From Spirochaetae bacterium HGW-Spirochaetae-2 (lineage in GTDB: Bacteria > Spirochaetota > Spirochaetia > Sphaerochaetales > Sphaerochaetaceae): a DNA stretch of 57,323 nt. Positions 9,514 through 18,360 of this stretch are shown piece by piece (position 1 is the first letter of the stretch; each line of letters begins with the position of its first letter). The position numbers and the translations under genes are program-made. The stretch is taken from positions 1 to 57,323 of the forward strand of contig PGXW01000036.1 in NCBI GenBank assembly GCA_002839355.1, read 5' to 3'. The notes under the pieces are model-generated. The model was not told the DNA's origin, did no database searches, and saw only the letters and a program-made list of their open reading frames with translations.

Positions 9514-10563
9514 ATGAATACGGTATTGGTGACTGGTGGTGCGGGGTTTATCGGAAGCAATTTTGTACGGCTCTTGCTCGATCGTCAGGCTGATTGGAAA
9601 GTTGTAAATGTCGATGCTTTGACCTATGCGGGGAACTTGGAAAATCTAGGACCATTGATTGACGACCCCCGGCATGTGTTCGTGAAGGCGGACATACGGG
9701 ACAAGCAAGCGATGGAAGAAGTGTTCTTACAGCATCGGATTGATATGGTAGTGAACTTTGCCGCAGAGAGCCATGTGGACAGGAGTATCATGGAGCCTGA
9801 GATATTTCTGACCACGAATATCATCGGTACGCAAGTGCTGCTGGAGGCGGCTAAGCGTCATTGGAAAGTCATTCCCGAAGATAAATACTCCAAGGAGTAT
9901 CGTGAAGGAGTTCGTTTCCTGCAAGTGTCGACGGATGAGGTGTACGGGGCATTGGGGAGAAGCGGCAAGTTTGTGGAGACAATGCCGCTATCGCCGAACA
10001 GTCCCTACAGCGTTTCTAAGGCAAGTGCCGACCTATTGGTGAGAGCCTATTACGAGACATTCGGACTACCAGTGAATATCACAAGGTGCAGCAACAACTA
10101 TGGACCGTACCAATTTCCGGAAAAATTGATTCCACTGATGCTTGCGAATTGCATGGTGGGAAAAGGATTGCCGGTGTATGGAGACGGTATGCAGGTGCGC
10201 GATTGGCTGCATGTGTCGGACCACTGCCTGGCAATCGAGACTGTACTTCTGGAAGGTAAGGTAGGCGAGGTATACAATGTTGGGGGTAATAATGAGCGGG
10301 CGAATATTGACATCGTAAAACTGATTCTAAGGACATTGGGTAAGGGCGAGGAACTGATTACATATGTGAAGGATCGCCCGGGTCATGACCGTCGTTATGC
10401 GATCGACAATACGAAGATTACCACAGAACTTGGGTGGACGCCAAAGTATACGTTCGAGCAGGGAATGGATGAGACGATCCAATGGTATGTTGACAACCAA
10501 ACATGGATGGAGCATGTGGTAAGTGGAGAATATCAAGCCTATTATGGCAGAATGTATGAATGA
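9514..10563 (+). CDS. rfbB: dTDP-glucose 4,6-dehydratase
   Basis: A short-chain dehydrogenase-fold enzyme of 349 residues that converts dTDP-glucose to dTDP-4-keto-6-deoxyglucose with a bound NAD. The Rossmann loop is VTGGAGFIGSNFVRLL. The active site shows STDEVYGAL and YSVSKASADLLVRAYYETFG with the Tyr-x3-Lys pair. The C-terminal region has RPGHDRRYAIDNTKI, which is typical of RmlB. It sits 9 bp after rfbA and completes the rhamnose pathway with rfbCD. Its 3' end overlaps the start of the next glycosyltransferase gene. Confidence 0.97.
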   Translation: MNTVLVTGGAGFIGSNFVRLLLDRQADWKVVNVDALTYAGNLENLGPLIDDPRHVFVKADIRDKQAMEEVFLQHRIDMVVNFAAESHVDRSIMEPEIFLTTNIIGTQVLLEAAKRHWKVIPEDKYSKEYREGVRFLQVSTDEVYGALGRSGKFVETMPLSPNSPYSVSKASADLLVRAYYETFGLPVNITRCSNNYGPYQFPEKLIPLMLANCMVGKGLPVYGDGMQVRDWLHVSDHCLAIETVLLEGKVGEVYNVGGNNERANIDIVKLILRTLGKGEELITYVKDRPGHDRRYAIDNTKITTELGWTPKYTFEQGMDETIQWYVDNQTWMEHVVSGEYQAYYGRMYE

Positions 10564-11449
10564 TCCAATATTTTCAATAATCATACCAGTTTATAATGGA
10601 GAAGAAACTCTGAGTCGTGCGATTATGTCATGCCTTCAACAAACTTGCAGGGATTTTGAAATAATAGTTGTTAACAATGCCTCGACAGATGAGACGAGGA
10701 AGGTTGTTGACAGATTTCAATCAGAGAAAATTAGATACTACTATTTGGGAAGAAAAGGACGCTCTTACGCAAGGAATTTTGGAATAGAGAAATCAAAAGG
10801 GAAGTATTTGCAATTCCTTGATGCTGATGATGAGATTTCTCAACAGAAACTTGAACGGGCTTTAGTAAAATTTTCAGAATTTGATCATGATGCGATTCAG
10901 AGCAGCACTGTCTACTATAAAGATTCTTGTGCAATCAAAGCTGTCGTACCCACGATGAAAAGAAATCTGTACGAAACTCTATTGATCGTTAATTCCATAC
11001 CGATCAATTCCATGATTATTAAAAGAGAGATATGTTCGACGTTTCCTGAAGATAGGGAATATCTAGAAGATCGAATCTTTTGGATACATAGCCTTAAGAA
11101 TGCGAAGGTTGGATATGATCCTGACTTTCTAGGTGCAAGAGTCCATCTTCACTCGAACAATACATCGAACAATTATTATGAAATGTTTGTGAATAATCTT
11201 CTTATTAGTCTGGAGTATCTTAGTTGTCATTTATCTTTCAAGATGAATCTGAGCAGGCAACTTGATGTTGCAAAGAAGTATCTTTACTACCGCTATTTTA
11301 TAAAAGCTGGATTAATCGTTGAGGATAAGCAAATTTCTGAGAAGATTGAAAATTTTTATTTCCGTGAAATCGTGCGCTATGTAAGTGATTTGAAAATTCT
11401 TCAAAGATACATTGCGAATAAAATAAAGATACCAGAGGATAATTCATGA
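10556..11449 (+). CDS. glycosyltransferase family 2
   Basis: A GT-A fold glycosyltransferase of about 297 residues. It starts MNDPIFSIIIPVYNGEE, then shows IIVVNNASTDETR, RGRSYARNFGIEKSKG-like acceptor-loop residues and the metal motif FLDADDEI. The ATG at 10556 overlaps the rfbB stop by eight bases. Two upstream in-frame ATGs at 10523 and 10544 would lengthen the overlap and are less likely. Composition turns abruptly AT-rich at this gene and stays so through the flippase and polymerase genes, suggesting a replaceable cassette next to the conserved rfb block. Donor and acceptor are unknown. Confidence 0.85.
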   Translation: MNDPIFSIIIPVYNGEETLSRAIMSCLQQTCRDFEIIVVNNASTDETRKVVDRFQSEKIRYYYLGRKGRSYARNFGIEKSKGKYLQFLDADDEISQQKLERALVKFSEFDHDAIQSSTVYYKDSCAIKAVVPTMKRNLYETLLIVNSIPINSMIIKREICSTFPEDREYLEDRIFWIHSLKNAKVGYDPDFLGARVHLHSNNTSNNYYEMFVNNLLISLEYLSCHLSFKMNLSRQLDVAKKYLYYRYFIKAGLIVEDKQISEKIENFYFREIVRYVSDLKILQRYIANKIKIPEDNS

Positions 11450-11479
11450 ACAGTCTGGGGAATTTAAAGGATATTATAA

Positions 11480-13027
11480 GTGTCAAGATTAGTTAATTCA
11501 GTCCGAAATGCAAAATATAATTTATTTGGATTGGTTTTAAGTTATTTTTTTAATTTTATATCCAGAAGAGTCTTCATATTATATCTGAATGCTCAATATC
11601 TTGGCTTGGATGGATTGTTCTCAGATATACTCACCATGTTATCACTTGCAGATCTAGGAATTGGGAGTGCAATTGCTTTTAGTCTCTATAAACCTCTGGC
11701 TTTAAAACAATTAGATAAGGTCAAGTCGCTTATGGAGTTTTATAAGCGGGCATATCAAACAATCGGTTTGGTCGTATTAAGCGTTGGACTTGGGCTTTTA
11801 CCATTTTTACGACTGGTGTTAGGAACTCTACCTGCTATTCCAAATATCAACCTTATTTACAGTCTATATGTTATCCATTCTTCTATCAGTTATTTTCTAA
11901 GTTATAAACGAACACTCTTAATCGCTGACCAAAAGAAATACTTGGATTCAATTTATCAATACATCTTTCTTTCATCTAAACACTTAATCCAAATATTCAT
12001 TATCGTATTTACAAGAAATTTTGTATATTTCCTTTTGGTAATGGTTGGTATGACAATATTGGAAAATCTATTGATCTCAAAAAAAATCAATAAATTGTAT
12101 CCATATTTAAAAGAAAAAAATAGAAGTCATTTGGATCCTATTGAGAAAGCCATTATTAAAAAGAATGTTATCGCTTTAAGTTTTCATAAAGTCGGTGCGA
12201 TACTTGTAAATGGAACAGATAATATTTTGATTGTGAAATTTGTGAGTCTGGCTACTGCAGGGTTCTATTCAAATTATGTGCTTATAAGAACAGCTTTAAA
12301 TCGGGTTTTTCAGATACTCTTTTCCTCAATCACTGCAAGTATCGGAAACTTGCATGCAGAAAAATCAATAGATGCAAGCATGCTGGTATTTTCACAATTA
12401 AATTTCATTTCTGCTTGGATATTTGGTTTTTCTGCAATTTGTCTACAGCTTTTATATAATCCCTTTATCCACATCTGGATTGGTGATGAGTATATATTTA
12501 ATGAGTGGATTGTGTTTGTAATTGTTTTAAATTTCTATCTGCGGGGTATGCGTCAGCCTGTGTTGACCTTTAGGGATTCCTTGGGTCTATTTTGGTTTGA
12601 CCGTTACAAATCCATCGTTGAAGCGTTGGTAAACCTGGTTGTATCCATTATTCTGGTCAAACAGATTGGATTTATTGGAATTCTTATTGGAACAACTATA
12701 AGTACAATTACTGTTTGTTCATGGATAGAACCGTACGTCTTATTCAAGCATGGATTTAATTCTTCTGTATTCACATATTTTGAGAAAACCCTTTTCTACA
12801 TTTTTATGACTGCGGTTGCTGGAATATTGGCGTATGCTTTAACTTTTTTCGTGTCAATTGAGAATGCATACCTCGAATTTGTGTACAGATTTGTGATTTG
12901 TCTTATAATACCTAATTGTTTCTTTTTCCTTACATACAGAAAACGTGACGAATTCAAAGATTCAATTTATCTTTTTAAAAAACTATTTCGAAGGCATAAA
13001 AGCCCCCATAATTCCTTGCATGAGTAA
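11480..13027 (+). CDS. polysaccharide flippase (Wzx-like membrane protein)
   Basis: A 515-residue integral membrane protein with about a dozen hydrophobic segments, consistent with the MOP-superfamily flippases that move lipid-linked O-units across the inner membrane. The N-terminus has LYLNAQYLGLDGLFSDIL followed by SLADLGIGSAIAFSLYKPLA, a pattern common in Wzx-like proteins annotated as polysaccharide transporters. Translation probably starts at the GTG at 11480, nine bases after AAAGG. The 3' end overlaps the 3' end of the opposing polymerase gene by 45 bp. With the glycosyltransferases and polymerase it suggests Wzy-dependent export. Confidence 0.85.
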   Translation: MSRLVNSVRNAKYNLFGLVLSYFFNFISRRVFILYLNAQYLGLDGLFSDILTMLSLADLGIGSAIAFSLYKPLALKQLDKVKSLMEFYKRAYQTIGLVVLSVGLGLLPFLRLVLGTLPAIPNINLIYSLYVIHSSISYFLSYKRTLLIADQKKYLDSIYQYIFLSSKHLIQIFIIVFTRNFVYFLLVMVGMTILENLLISKKINKLYPYLKEKNRSHLDPIEKAIIKKNVIALSFHKVGAILVNGTDNILIVKFVSLATAGFYSNYVLIRTALNRVFQILFSSITASIGNLHAEKSIDASMLVFSQLNFISAWIFGFSAICLQLLYNPFIHIWIGDEYIFNEWIVFVIVLNFYLRGMRQPVLTFRDSLGLFWFDRYKSIVEALVNLVVSIILVKQIGFIGILIGTTISTITVCSWIEPYVLFKHGFNSSVFTYFEKTLFYIFMTAVAGILAYALTFFVSIENAYLEFVYRFVICLIIPNCFFFLTYRKRDEFKDSIYLFKKLFRRHKSPHNSLHE

Positions 13028-14062
13028 TGGGATCAGTAGAAAATCACCGATGAAAAAGGGTGATAGTGTCTCAATGGTGGAATACACGGTATATAGAATC
13101 AAAACTCCCAATAATAGAAATAACTTTTGTTGGTAGAAGTTAATTATTGAAAAAATGAACATAATAATAATTGGTATTGAAAATATGCCAAGATATGCAA
13201 AGAATGTTAGAAATGTACTATGCAATCCGATTGAAGAATAATCTCCGTAGTTGGATCCAAAAAGTATTTTTTTAAAAGTTAGGTTATCGAGGAATTCTTT
13301 ATAGATATCTAATCTTCCGTTACTTCTTATTCCCTCACTCGCATATCTCGAATTATTATAAATGAAAAAAAGTGCTGCTATCATTATGATAACGAAAAAT
13401 AGTATTAAACCATACAGGAATACCCTTTTCCCACCATGTGATTTTAAAAAGCTTAAATTTGTAAAATAATAATGCTTTAACTTAATTATAATTACAAATA
13501 CCAGATACAATGTGTTAACAAAAAGCCCAGCTCTGCTTCGAGAGAGAATTGTTAAAACAAGTGATATGCAAGCTGGCCAAATAGTCGGGTTTTTGCTGCC
13601 ATTAATATATTCCGTTATCGAAATTAGACATGTGAGCGTAAAGAAGATAACGGGGATTGTGTTCCTGTTCATTCGGAAAAGGGTCGAACCACCATCGAGT
13701 CTAATTCCCATAATAAAGAATGAATATATGAAAGGTATCGAGATAAGAATAAATAATATTCGTAGAGAATATTTTGATAATTTCCCATTGGATGCCAAGT
13801 GCCATATAGAAAATCCAAGCAGTAAATATGAAAAACTCGTCTGAAATGATATCACCCCGGGATGCGAAATCAAGCCTGTATACAATATTATTAGGGCACC
13901 CATTGATAACGGGAGTAGAAACTTTCTGTTGAAATAAATTTTAAGAACCAATGCAACCGCAATATATGAAGTTAGACTTAGTAAGGAAATAAGTTCCTTA
14001 TTTATAATATTTCCGAATATTACATTCACAAAAACAAAACTTAGAACTACCATGATGACCAA
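12983..14062 (-). CDS. O-antigen polymerase (Wzy-like membrane protein)
   Basis: A membrane protein of at least 359 residues with around ten hydrophobic segments and a larger extracytoplasmic loop. The SRSRAGLFVN segment and the RLDIYKEFLDNL motif followed by FGSNYGDY are typical of Wzy/WaaL-type proteins that join lipid-linked glycan units in the periplasm. It is the only gene of the cluster on the minus strand and is convergent with the flippase gene. The first usual start codon is a TTG at 14062, with an ATG at 14053, and neither has a ribosome-binding site. The frame remains open upstream to 14146, where AGAGG is followed at 7 nt by ATT. An ATT start at 14143, giving 386 residues, is plausible. 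Confidence 0.8.
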   Translation of the reverse strand: MVIMVVLSFVFVNVIFGNIINKELISLLSLTSYIAVALVLKIYFNRKFLLPLSMGALIILYTGLISHPGVISFQTSFSYLLLGFSIWHLASNGKLSKYSLRILFILISIPFIYSFFIMGIRLDGGSTLFRMNRNTIPVIFFTLTCLISITEYINGSKNPTIWPACISLVLTILSRSRAGLFVNTLYLVFVIIIKLKHYYFTNLSFLKSHGGKRVFLYGLILFFVIIMIAALFFIYNNSRYASEGIRSNGRLDIYKEFLDNLTFKKILFGSNYGDYSSIGLHSTFLTFFAYLGIFSIPIIIMFIFSIINFYQQKLFLLLGVLILYTVYSTIETLSPFFIGDFLLIPLLMQGIMGAFMPSK

Positions 14063-14419
14063 CTGTAAAAGAATGGTAATACCGGTTGGAGTTTCACTCT
14101 TTTTATCAATAATTTGATCAGGAGAATGGTTGAATCTGGAAATAATATCACCTCTTTCGACTATGAATTACTCTACGACTTCTAAGCCGTATTTAAAAAA
14201 ATGTAAAGTCATATTACTCTAATTATGTCTATGAAGCATGGTTAATTTTCATTGATTATCAGCCGATACATACATCTGGTTGAAAAAATGGAATATCAGG
14301 TATGATACCCGGACAACGTGTTCATGGGAAAAGCTTGTGCAACATTCAATAGTTTGAAGGTGTCATTCTTGAAGAATATATGGTATTATCTTTTCCAATA
14401 AGATATTAAGGAGGAACCA
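14063..14419. other. divergent intergenic region between polymerase and flavoprotein genes
   Basis: This 357-bp stretch contains no separate gene that I can support. The left 84 bp stay open in the frame of the minus-strand polymerase and probably encode its true N-terminus. The remainder is AT-rich and carries a plausible promoter for the plus-strand gene at 14354-14382. Confidence 0.6.
14354..14382 (+). promoter_or_regulatory. sigma-70-type promoter of the flavoprotein gene
   Basis: TTGAAG at 14354-14359 and TATATG at 14377-14382 are separated by exactly 17 bp. They lie about 40 bp before the ATG of the flavoprotein gene, which has a strong AAGGAGG ribosome-binding site. Confidence 0.45.
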
Positions 14420-15928
14420 ATGGCAAAGGAACCAACCAAACGTATCGTAGTCATAGGAGCTGGAATAGCCGGCCTCTCGGCCGCTTCCTATCTATTGCGA
14501 AATGGATATGCCGTTACCGTTGTCGAACAACACGATAAACCGGGCGGGTTATGCACCTCCTGGAAACGGAAGGGATATACCATAGACTACTGCGTGCACT
14601 GGCTACTGGGAACAAAACCGGGAACCGAATACCACCAGATATGGGAAGAATTGGGCGCGCTCACCAATAAGGATGGCTCTGCGGTTCCGATTGTCAATGC
14701 CGAAACCTTTTCCACCATTGGCCTTACGGGTGGGGAAAAAATTCACCTGTACGGCAACATCGAACAGTTTCGGACGGAACTGCTGCGTCTTGGACCCGAG
14801 GATGAAAAGCAGATCGACAAACTCTGCAAGTCGTTGCTGAGCCTGTCCAAGATCCCGCTGTATGCCTTGAGTGAAGAGAAGAGCCTCGGGAAAAGTATCG
14901 GACGTCTCAATCAAATGAGACATATAATCGGTCATCTCGCACCCCTGGAAGAGTATGCCCAACGATTCTCAAGTCCCAAGATACGGGAATTCCTAGGTAC
15001 ACTGATTCCAGGAGAATGGAGCTTGGCTTCGCTCACCCTCGGATTGTCGCAACAGCATATCAAAGGGGCAGGGTACCCAGTGGGTGGCTCGTTGAACCTT
15101 GCGCGGAATATGGAACGGGTAATCAAGCAATTGGGAGGCGAACTTAGATATCGTACCAAGGTCGCGAAGATAGAAGTCGCCGATGGAGTCGCTGTCGGTA
15201 TTACGACGGAACAAGGGGAAACCATCGATGCCGATTACGTCATCAGTGCCGCCGACGGACACCAAACCATCCACAATTTCCTCGGCGGAACCTATATGCC
15301 CCAAGCGTTGCAGCAAGCCTACGAGACCTATCCGCTCTTTCCTTCATCCGTCTTCGTCGCCCTGGGAATCGATCGGGATTGTTCAGATTTGCCCCATTCG
15401 TCGACTCCGTATCTGGATCCGCCTATGGAGCTTGCCGATGGGACGGTCGTTCCCCATTTCAGTGTTGCTGTCTACAACTACGACGACACCCTGGCCCCTA
15501 AGGGGAAGACCTTGGTAACCGTAATCATGAATACATGGAATAGTGGATTCTGGGAGGGTCTGGCACAAACCGACCGGAAACAGTATGAACTTACCAAGGA
15601 TGGCATTGCAAAACAGGTAATTGGCTATTTGGAGAAAGAGTTTGGGAATATCAAAGAACATATCGATATGGTGGATGTGTCGACACCCCATTCGGTCATA
15701 CGCTACACAGGCAACTGGAAGGGAAGCTATGAGGGCTTTGCCCCCACCCGCAAGACATTGAGCAGACCGCTGCCGAAAACCCTGAAGGGATTGGACAACT
15801 TCGCCATGATCGGACAATGGACATCACCGGGAGGTGGCCTACCCACCGCCGCACAGGACGGACGCGATATCGCCATCAGGTTGTGCAAGCAAGACAAACG
15901 GCAGTTCTCAGGCAAGCTGCCACAATGA
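14420..15928 (+). CDS. FAD-dependent oxidoreductase of the phytoene dehydrogenase family
   Basis: A 502-residue flavoprotein. The N-terminal dinucleotide-binding motif VVIGAGIAGLSAASYLLRNGY is followed by VVEQHDKPGGLCTSWKRKG, where the FAD ribose is held. A second FAD motif lies near the C-terminus (MIGQWTSPGGGLPTAAQDGRDIA). This layout is that of CrtI/CrtN-like desaturases and retinol-saturase relatives. No carotenoid synthesis genes are nearby, so the substrate is unknown and it may act on another lipid or isoprenoid. It appears to be a single-gene transcript with a strong ribosome-binding site upstream and a terminator 38 bp downstream. Confidence 0.8.
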   Translation: MAKEPTKRIVVIGAGIAGLSAASYLLRNGYAVTVVEQHDKPGGLCTSWKRKGYTIDYCVHWLLGTKPGTEYHQIWEELGALTNKDGSAVPIVNAETFSTIGLTGGEKIHLYGNIEQFRTELLRLGPEDEKQIDKLCKSLLSLSKIPLYALSEEKSLGKSIGRLNQMRHIIGHLAPLEEYAQRFSSPKIREFLGTLIPGEWSLASLTLGLSQQHIKGAGYPVGGSLNLARNMERVIKQLGGELRYRTKVAKIEVADGVAVGITTEQGETIDADYVISAADGHQTIHNFLGGTYMPQALQQAYETYPLFPSSVFVALGIDRDCSDLPHSSTPYLDPPMELADGTVVPHFSVAVYNYDDTLAPKGKTLVTVIMNTWNSGFWEGLAQTDRKQYELTKDGIAKQVIGYLEKEFGNIKEHIDMVDVSTPHSVIRYTGNWKGSYEGFAPTRKTLSRPLPKTLKGLDNFAMIGQWTSPGGGLPTAAQDGRDIAIRLCKQDKRQFSGKLPQ

Positions 15929-15945
15929 AAGGAGTCAATACCCCC

Positions 15946-16000
15946 CCAGGGCAAGCCCTGGACCTAGGAGGCAAAGCCTCCTTTTTCGCCCCAAGGGGCG
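15946..16000 (+). terminator. three back-to-back hairpins, the middle one a rho-independent terminator
   Basis: Three perfect short hairpins follow one another. They are CCAGGGC-AA-GCCCTGG (15946-15961), AGGAGGC-AAA-GCCTCCT (15966-15982) with a five-T tract to 15986, and CGCCCC-AA-GGGGCG (15987-16000). The middle one is a standard terminator for the flavoprotein gene. No gene is seen from 15929 to 16155. Confidence 0.7.
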
Positions 16001-16095
16001 AGGTATGGATCCTTACGTTGCCTGCACTCGCTCGGGAGAGTGCCTATCGCATGGTCCCTTTCCGCTCGCTTCGTTTGGCAATAATATTTTCCGCA

Positions 16096-16133
16096 TGAAA
16101 AAGTGGGAGACGGCAACATCGCCGTCGTCTCCC
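16096..16133 (-). terminator. rho-independent terminator of the alcohol dehydrogenase operon
   Basis: Read on the minus strand, GGGAGACGACGGC pairs with GCCGTCTCCC around a short loop and is followed by CTTTTTC. It lies about 23 bp after the stop codon of the alcohol dehydrogenase gene. Confidence 0.75.
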
Positions 16134-16155
16134 CTCAATTCGATAGTGATACCAG

Positions 16156-17220
16156 CTACTTCAACTCTTCGTCGAAACAGACCGCAACCTTGCCGCAGGC
16201 ACCGCTTGCCATGAGACGGTAGGCTTCGTCGGCCTGCTCGAGGCTGAAGCGGTGGGTGACCAGGTCCTCGGGGTGGATATTCCAACGCACCAGGCGTTCC
16301 ACCAGGTCCTCCATGCGCCAAATGCTGGTGACCCAGGAGCCATAGATGGTTTTCTGGTCGTGGATGATATCGGGACTCGGGTTGAAACTTACGGTGCCAC
16401 CTTCACCGACCAGGGCGATCTTACCCCATTGTCGGGTTGCCCGGATTGCCAGGGCCCTGCCGTCGGCATTGGCACTGCAATCGATCGCCTTCTCCACACC
16501 CTTGCCACCGGTGAGCGTCCGGATATTGTCCAATGTATCGGCACCCGGGGTGAACACATGGTCGACCAGCTTGAGTTTCTTGGCCAACTCGATGCGTTCC
16601 TGCTGGAACTCGACACCGATAAGCATGTTCGCTCCCATAGCCTTCGCCAACATCAACGCCGCCAGTCCGACCGGACCGAGACCGACAACCAGTACCGCAT
16701 CGTTGCCGCTGATACCGATCTTCTCGATCGCCTCGTATACCGTGCCGAAACCACAGGCAACCTGTGCTCCGTCGGTATAGGTGAGTTGGTCGGGAAGGGC
16801 AACCAGATCCTTCTCGTCAGCCAATATGTAGGGAGCCATGCCACCATCGCGCTGCCACCCGTAGGCAGCCCGGTATTCGCTCGAACAGCTGATCATATAG
16901 CCCATGCGGCAATCGTGGCAGACCCCACATCCGCTGATATGGTACACGATCACCCGATCGCCCGCCTTGAAACGCTTGCACCCCGGACCGGCTTCGACAA
17001 CCTGACCGCACGGCTCGTGGCCGGCAATGACATTCTGGTAGCCTTCGGGACCCTTGCCCAGATGCTCACGGTAAATCGCCCGTATATCGGAACCGCAGAT
17101 CGTGGAACTCTTGGTTTTCACCACAACCTGACCGTGTCCCGGAGTTGGAATCGGAAAATCCTTGAATGCAACGGTGCTGTCACCAGGTAACAGCGCTCCC
17201 TTCATGGTCTTTGTACTCAT
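16156..17220 (-). CDS. zinc-dependent medium-chain alcohol (polyol) dehydrogenase
   Basis: A 354-residue medium-chain dehydrogenase/reductase, expected to oxidise an alcohol or polyol with NAD(P). The catalytic zinc ligands are visible in STICGSDI and AGHEPCG. A structural zinc lobe has four cysteines spaced C-x2-C-x2-C-x7-C (CGVCHDC onward). The cofactor loop is [12 protein letters not shown]. The ATG at 17220 follows AAGGAGGAG. A longer reading frame to 17241 lacks such a site. The gene lies 36 bp after the aldo/keto reductase gene and ends at a good terminator, so the two form an operon. The pair suggests aldose-polyol-ketose interconversion, for example of xylitol or sorbitol, but the substrate is inference. 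Confidence 0.85.
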   Translation of the reverse strand: MSTKTMKGALLPGDSTVAFKDFPIPTPGHGQVVVKTKSSTICGSDIRAIYREHLGKGPEGYQNVIAGHEPCGQVVEAGPGCKRFKAGDRVIVYHISGCGVCHDCRMGYMISCSSEYRAAYGWQRDGGMAPYILADEKDLVALPDQLTYTDGAQVACGFGTVYEAIEKIGISGNDAVLVVGLGPVGLAALMLAKAMGANMLIGVEFQQERIELAKKLKLVDHVFTPGADTLDNIRTLTGGKGVEKAIDCSANADGRALAIRATRQWGKIALVGEGGTVSFNPSPDIIHDQKTIYGSWVTSIWRMEDLVERLVRWNIHPEDLVTHRFSLEQADEAYRLMASGACGKVAVCFDEELK

Positions 17221-17256
17221 TGAAAACTCCTCCTTGCGCATCTAAGGCGCTTTATT

Positions 17257-18276
17257 CTAGTAGAGCGTGGTTATGCTTCCGTCCTCATCCCACAGGTCGT
17301 GCCAATCCAGGGCTCCCTCCCACAGGAACACATGGCCCTTGATCAAACGGCAGTTGCGGTCTATGCCGTCGATCGCAGCCTTCTCTTCAGCCGTCAACGG
17401 ATCGCTGCAGACCGCTTCCAGGTTCGACCGGATATTCTGTTCCTTGGTGGAGAAGGGGATGGGTACCTGTCCGTTCGCCACCGCCCACTTCAGGCAAATG
17501 GCGGCAGGATGCACTCCGTGGTCGGCGGCAATAGCTACAATCACTGGATCTTCCATGTCGATCGTATCGTGGTCCGTCTTGTCCCGCTCGGGACGTCCGG
17601 GAGACCCGAGGGGGGAATACCCAATCGGTACGATACCATGCTGCTTGCAGTAGTCGAACAGCACCCGTTGTTGGAAATGGGGATGCAGTTCCATCTCGTT
17701 GCATGCCGGCGCGATCCGTGCATCACGCACCACCAGACTCAATTTTGGAACCGTCATGTTCGATGTACCGATATGGCGCACCAGCTTCGCATCGACGAGC
17801 GATTCCAACACGCGCCAGGTAGCCATGTACCGCTGGTGGTCGTAGGGAATCGCATTGGGGCTGCGGCTATCGATCGAGCATTTCGGCGGATGGTAGTTGG
17901 GGAACGGCCAGTGGATGAGATACAAATCCAGGTACTCGAGTTGCAGGTCGTACAGGGACTGCATGAACGATTCCCTTGCCGCATCCGGCTCGTGCTTGTC
18001 GTTCCACAGTTTGCCGGTTATCCACAGGTCCTCCCGTTTCACCACACCGTCGGCGAACAATTGGGCCAGGACCTCTCCGATTTGCTTTTCGTTACCGTAG
18101 ACCGACGCACAGTCGATATGCCGGTATCCCATTTCGACAGCGGTCCGGACCGCCTTGGCAATGGCATCGGGTTCCACATGGTCGCTGCCGAACGTTCCCA
18201 GGCCGATTGCCGGGAATTGGGCTTGCGTCTGGGGAACGGTTATATAGGGTGTTTGCAATGTACGTGTCTTGCTCAT
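17257..18276 (-). CDS. aldo/keto reductase
   Basis: A 339-residue TIM-barrel NADPH reductase. The catalytic tetrad is visible: Asp and Tyr in HIDCASVYGNE, Lys in WITGKLWND, and His in DLYLIHWPFPNY. The cofactor-binding C-terminal part has IPFSTKEQNIRSNLEA. The plant and yeast aldose/xylose-reductase branch has a similar DLYLIHWP layout and length. It is the first gene of the two-gene minus-strand operon and is divergent from a XylR-type sugar regulator, with 84 bp between them. Together these suggest reduction of an aldose to a polyol, or the reverse, under that regulator's control. Confidence 0.85.
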   Translation of the reverse strand: MSKTRTLQTPYITVPQTQAQFPAIGLGTFGSDHVEPDAIAKAVRTAVEMGYRHIDCASVYGNEKQIGEVLAQLFADGVVKREDLWITGKLWNDKHEPDAARESFMQSLYDLQLEYLDLYLIHWPFPNYHPPKCSIDSRSPNAIPYDHQRYMATWRVLESLVDAKLVRHIGTSNMTVPKLSLVVRDARIAPACNEMELHPHFQQRVLFDYCKQHGIVPIGYSPLGSPGRPERDKTDHDTIDMEDPVIVAIAADHGVHPAAICLKWAVANGQVPIPFSTKEQNIRSNLEAVCSDPLTAEEKAAIDGIDRNCRLIKGHVFLWEGALDWHDLWDEDGSITTLY

Positions 18277-18329
18277 AAATGCTATTTCCTCTCTTCGATT
18301 ACCATCCTAGCAAGTATAGGAACGAATGC

Positions 18330-18344
18330 AATACGTGAAATACG
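18330..18344. promoter_or_regulatory. possible regulator-binding direct repeat in the divergent promoter region
   Basis: AATACG occurs twice with 3 bp between copies, in the 84-bp gap between the aldo/keto reductase gene and the XylR-type regulator gene. Regulators of the XylR family bind direct repeats, so this is a candidate operator. The evidence is only the repeat and its position. Confidence 0.3.
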
Positions 18345-18360
18345 CTAAGGATATATTGTT

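Noticed and set aside
16252-17190. A 312-codon open frame on the plus strand
   Set aside because: It is antisense to the alcohol dehydrogenase gene, which has zinc motifs and a strong ribosome-binding site.
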